From: Desulfobacterales bacterium
Lineage (GTDB): Bacteria > Desulfobacterota > Desulfobacteria > Desulfobacterales > Desulfosalsimonadaceae
Reading direction: 5' to 3'
DNA: 7,193 bases
NCBI GenBank assembly: GCA_007135795.1
Contig: SLIE01000525.1
Location: 1-7,193 of the forward strand
Positions 4,600 to 7,193 of this stretch are shown here, in pieces. A model generated the notes under the pieces. It was not told the origin of the DNA, made no database searches, and worked only from the letters and a program-made list of their open reading frames with translations. Each line of letters starts with the position of its first letter. Within the stretch, counting starts at the first letter, position 1. Both the position numbers and the translations under genes were made by a program.

Positions 4600-6942
4600 C
4601 TATTTCACAGGAGTCTCTATTCGGAAATAACCCCGATCCAGCCACGTTTGTATCTGGTCGTCATAGTGATCAGCCATGAAATGCCCGGACTGACCACCCG
4701 CAATGACGGCGTGGACTTCGATTTCGGGGTTCATGACCGCAATAAAACGAAGTCCTGCCGCGGAATGCACATTAAAGGGATTGTTGAGCCTGTAGGCGGC
4801 CCGGCCCACGGCTTCGTAATCGCCACCATAGGGGTAGGGGCCGCGGCTGAACCAGGGCCTGAGCCACCTGTTCTGGCCGAGGATATGATCGATGGAAACG
4901 CTCTGCAGGTTCTGCCACTGCCAGGTTTCCGGATCCGGTCCCAGCATATGTATTATATCGTTGATGGTGCGCCAGTAACTTTCTGCCAGCATGTGGCCGA
5001 GGTCATCTTCGAACCACTGTGATTCCTGCTGTTCAAGCAAATAGTCGAGCGCCTTGAAAGCCATGTACCCTTTATCGATAAAGCGGTGGTAGAGTGAATT
5101 CCCCATTGCATCCCTGAATACATCTTCCATGACGTTGAGATACCATACGGCATAGATGGCCGGGGCAGCTTGTTTTGGTTCACTGACCGGGCTGTCGACC
5201 CACTCGCTTAACAGGGAAAGTCCTCGTCTTTGCACGTCATCATATCTGCCTGGAAATCTTTCCGCGTGCTCTGTCACCAGATCCAGCCACAGGGGGAGAC
5301 GCTCTGCGGCATGCTTGTTGTACCAGTCCGTCTGCAGGTTCATCATATCCCGGAGCGTAAGCGAATCGCTCGAGCCAAGCACCTCTTCGATGCGCATCAT
5401 CCGGTAGGGAGAAGCGTCGTCGATGGCGATAATATACGGGTAATCATCCCCCGTTACCTTGTGGTTGGCCGTGATGATGTACCCTTGCGGCGGGTTGTAT
5501 AACGCCGGCAGTTCGTCAGCCGGGATAAACCCTTCCCATCCGTATTCAGCATCCCACCCCGGCGACGGCATCAGCCCTTTCCCTTTCTTTCGAATGGGAA
5601 GAAGCCCGGCGGTTTGAAAACCGATATTGCCGTCGGTATCCGCGTAGACAATGTTTTGAACGGGTGCGGTAAAATGCGCCAATGCGCTGCGAAATTGATC
5701 CCCGTTTTCCGCTTTGTTCATACCAATGATGGCATCCACGGTACTTGCTTCAATGTGGTTGGCGGTCCATTTAAGGCTCATGGCGGGATTTTCGGAAATA
5801 AGCGGGCCGTTTCGGGTGATGACCACCTCGATTATCTCGGGTTGCTCGCGTCCTTTTACCTGGATTTCCTCTTTGATCACTTTGGCGGCGTACCACTTGT
5901 CGTCAAACAGAAACCGGTGGGGATCTTCCGGGTGTCGACGCTCGAGAAAAAGATCCTGCGTGTCTCCGATATTGGTCATCCCCCAGGCAATTTTTTCATT
6001 ATGGCCGATTACGACTCCCGGCGTCCCCGGTATGGACCAGCCGTTCACCCGGATGGTCCCGTTCATTGCGAGGCTGTTTTCAAACCATATGGACGGGAGC
6101 CCAAGGGTGAGGTGCGGGTCGTTCGCCAGAAGCGCGGTTTCACCGGCCCATCTGTCGGGACTCACTACCCAGGAGTTGCTGCCGAGTTTTGGCAAAAACG
6201 CTTCTATTTGGGCAAGCGCCGTGTGATCGAACAACTCCATGGGGGAATGGTGCACCTCCTCACCCGGATGTGCCTGATCCCTGCGCCATATCGCGGGGGT
6301 CTCCCAATCGTCATAAGGGGGCATGATTTCCTGGAAAAGCTTCGGGTCGAGAACTTCTGCAAGTGCCATGCGAATGGATTCCTCCTGCCAGTTGGTCCCC
6401 AGGTCATAGCTCATTAATGCCAGGACACCGGCAATATCGACCGGTTCCCACGGCGCGGGCCGTATCCCCAATATCCGCATTTCAGGCGGAAGCCGTCCTT
6501 CCGCGATCCGGGCATTGACGCCCCTGGCGTAATGCCTCATTACCGCCTGACCCTCGGCAGAGGTTTTGTCGATCACGCGCTGGGCCACCCGCGAAAGTCC
6601 CAACGTGCGGAGAAAGCGATCCGTGCCGACAAGCTCTTCACCCAGAATTTCAGAAAGTCGCCCCTGGACCACCCGGCGGTTGAATTCCATCTGCCACAGC
6701 CGTTCATCGGCATGTACGTACCCTTGCGAGAAGAAGAGACCCGGGAAAGTACCCGCGCGGATATGGGCCACCCCCCGTTCATCGCGAACGACCGTAACGG
6801 GCTCGTCCATCTCCCGGGTAAAAGCCGCGGAATGATCCGGAAGTGAGCTTCTAAGTAGATAATATACCACTCCGGCGCTTGCCGTGGCTGCGATAACGAT
6901 AACAATAAGTAGTGAGATCAGTATTTTTTTGAATCTACTCAT
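4600..6942 (-). CDS. Penicillin/AHL acylase-family Ntn hydrolase, membrane-anchored
   Basis: A complete 780-residue protein of the penicillin amidase family (peptidase family S45). These are made as precursors that cut themselves into alpha and beta chains and hydrolyse amides such as penicillins or acyl-homoserine lactones. Residues 5-30 are one hydrophobic segment after MSRFKK, a signal peptide (possible cut after TASA) or anchor, placing the enzyme outside the inner membrane. The alpha chain shows RDERGVAHI, QGYVHADERLWQME and the GRLSEILG run. Self-cleavage is expected at G|SNSW with nucleophile Ser255. NDPHL (274-278), AWGMTN (319-324) and Asn493 in TANHKV, the likely oxyanion-hole Asn, follow. 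The C-terminal GGQSGHF and HYDDQIQTW are family signatures. Length is normal and no break is seen. Start: the frame extends to an ATG at 7014, but the ATG at 6942 has GGGGA upstream and begins the signal segment. The natural substrate cannot be inferred. Confidence 0.93.
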   Translation of the reverse strand: MSRFKKILISLLIVIVIAATASAGVVYYLLRSSLPDHSAAFTREMDEPVTVVRDERGVAHIRAGTFPGLFFSQGYVHADERLWQMEFNRRVVQGRLSEILGEELVGTDRFLRTLGLSRVAQRVIDKTSAEGQAVMRHYARGVNARIAEGRLPPEMRILGIRPAPWEPVDIAGVLALMSYDLGTNWQEESIRMALAEVLDPKLFQEIMPPYDDWETPAIWRRDQAHPGEEVHHSPMELFDHTALAQIEAFLPKLGSNSWVVSPDRWAGETALLANDPHLTLGLPSIWFENSLAMNGTIRVNGWSIPGTPGVVIGHNEKIAWGMTNIGDTQDLFLERRHPEDPHRFLFDDKWYAAKVIKEEIQVKGREQPEIIEVVITRNGPLISENPAMSLKWTANHIEASTVDAIIGMNKAENGDQFRSALAHFTAPVQNIVYADTDGNIGFQTAGLLPIRKKGKGLMPSPGWDAEYGWEGFIPADELPALYNPPQGYIITANHKVTGDDYPYIIAIDDASPYRMMRIEEVLGSSDSLTLRDMMNLQTDWYNKHAAERLPLWLDLVTEHAERFPGRYDDVQRRGLSLLSEWVDSPVSEPKQAAPAIYAVWYLNVMEDVFRDAMGNSLYHRFIDKGYMAFKALDYLLEQQESQWFEDDLGHMLAESYWRTINDIIHMLGPDPETWQWQNLQSVSIDHILGQNRWLRPWFSRGPYPYGGDYEAVGRAAYRLNNPFNVHSAAGLRFIAVMNPEIEVHAVIAGGQSGHFMADHYDDQIQTWLDRGYFRIETPVK

Positions 6943-7043
6943 GATTGTATCCCCGGTAAAGGGTTGAAAGGTGTTTCTGTTGGTTGCCGATACTACCCGC
7001 TGCCCTCTGACCATATAAAATGATCAATTTCTCCCGGGTGGCG

Positions 7044-7058
7044 ACGGGTATTACCCGT
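7044..7058. repeat. Perfect 15-base palindrome upstream of the acylase
   Basis: ACGGGTA-T-TACCCGT is a perfect dyad centred about 110 bases before the acylase start codon. In size and placement it resembles a binding site for a dimeric repressor or activator controlling the acylase. No clear -35/-10 pair is seen next to it, so the link is inferred from position only. Frames that stay open across this segment on the minus strand show no recognisable protein. Confidence 0.5.
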
Positions 7059-7108
7059 GGCAACAATTGCTGGAGGTTGCTTATAACTTCTTGGCGAAGC
7101 GTAGATAA

Positions 7109-7142
7109 GCGACCTGTGGCCCTGCCGTTTATCACAGGGCGC
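7109..7142. repeat. Strong imperfect hairpin with an alternative internal stem
   Basis: GCG-A-CCTGTG (7109-7118) pairs with CACAGG-G-CGC (7133-7142) over nine pairs around one mismatch, with a 14-base loop. GCCCTG (7119-7124) can instead pair with CAGGGC (7135-7140), so two folds exclude each other. There is no T run on either side. It may be an end-of-transcript structure for a gene to the right or part of the acylase leader. Confidence 0.4.
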
Positions 7143-7193
7143 ATTGAAGCAAGCCATAGAGATATAAGCGTTCTCATGCAGTTGCCAGGGCAA

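Noticed and set aside
5614..6417. 267-codon plus-strand frame opposite the acylase gene
   Set aside because: It is antisense to a clearly conserved acylase coding region, and its translation has no recognisable domain.
6935..7177. 80-codon minus-strand frame whose stop overlaps the acylase start (ATGAGTAG)
   Set aside because: The overlap is suggestive of coupling, but the translation resembles no protein, no ribosome binding site is visible, another frame is open over the same bases, and strong palindromes run through it. Kept only as a possibility; sequence to the right would decide.

Overview
This 7.2 kb window looks like ordinary chromosome from an anaerobic proteobacterium-like organism. 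The best guess is Desulfobacterota (sulfate-reducer relatives). This rests on an oxygen-sensitive B12-type radical SAM enzyme, a HesB/IscA-like protein of the form common in that group, and moderate base composition with AT-rich spacers. It is an inference from gene content; no rRNA or marker gene is present.

Layout, left to right. Positions 1-168 hold no certain gene, but contain two hairpins that probably end transcription from the gene to the right. Positions 169-1815 (minus) encode a 548-residue B12-binding/radical SAM protein, with a convincing sigma70-type promoter just upstream. Positions 1816-2363 are a long divergent spacer with a UUCG-capped hairpin and a repeated octamer. Positions 2364-2837 (plus) encode a HesB/IscA-like protein with an unusual cysteine-rich tail. 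Positions 2963-4020 (minus) carry a compact cluster read right to left. It starts with a 50-residue protein that has a near-ideal ribosome binding site. An overlapping 41-residue protein follows, then a block of nested palindromes, then a protein with the Api92-like/DUF1281 ferredoxin-fold signature usually found on phages and plasmids. Positions 4021-4599 are a second long AT-rich spacer. Positions 4600-6942 (minus) encode a complete 780-residue membrane-anchored penicillin/acyl-homoserine-lactone acylase-family Ntn hydrolase. Its upstream region (6943-7193) contains a perfect 15-bp palindrome and a strong imperfect hairpin.

The genes do not form one pathway. The radical SAM, HesB/IscA-like and acylase genes each look independently transcribed. 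The only operon-like unit is the 4020-2963 cluster. Its two very small genes are the most likely previously unannotated items, and its third gene hints at a mobile-element origin. I see no CRISPR array, insertion sequence, tRNA, rRNA or clear defence system.
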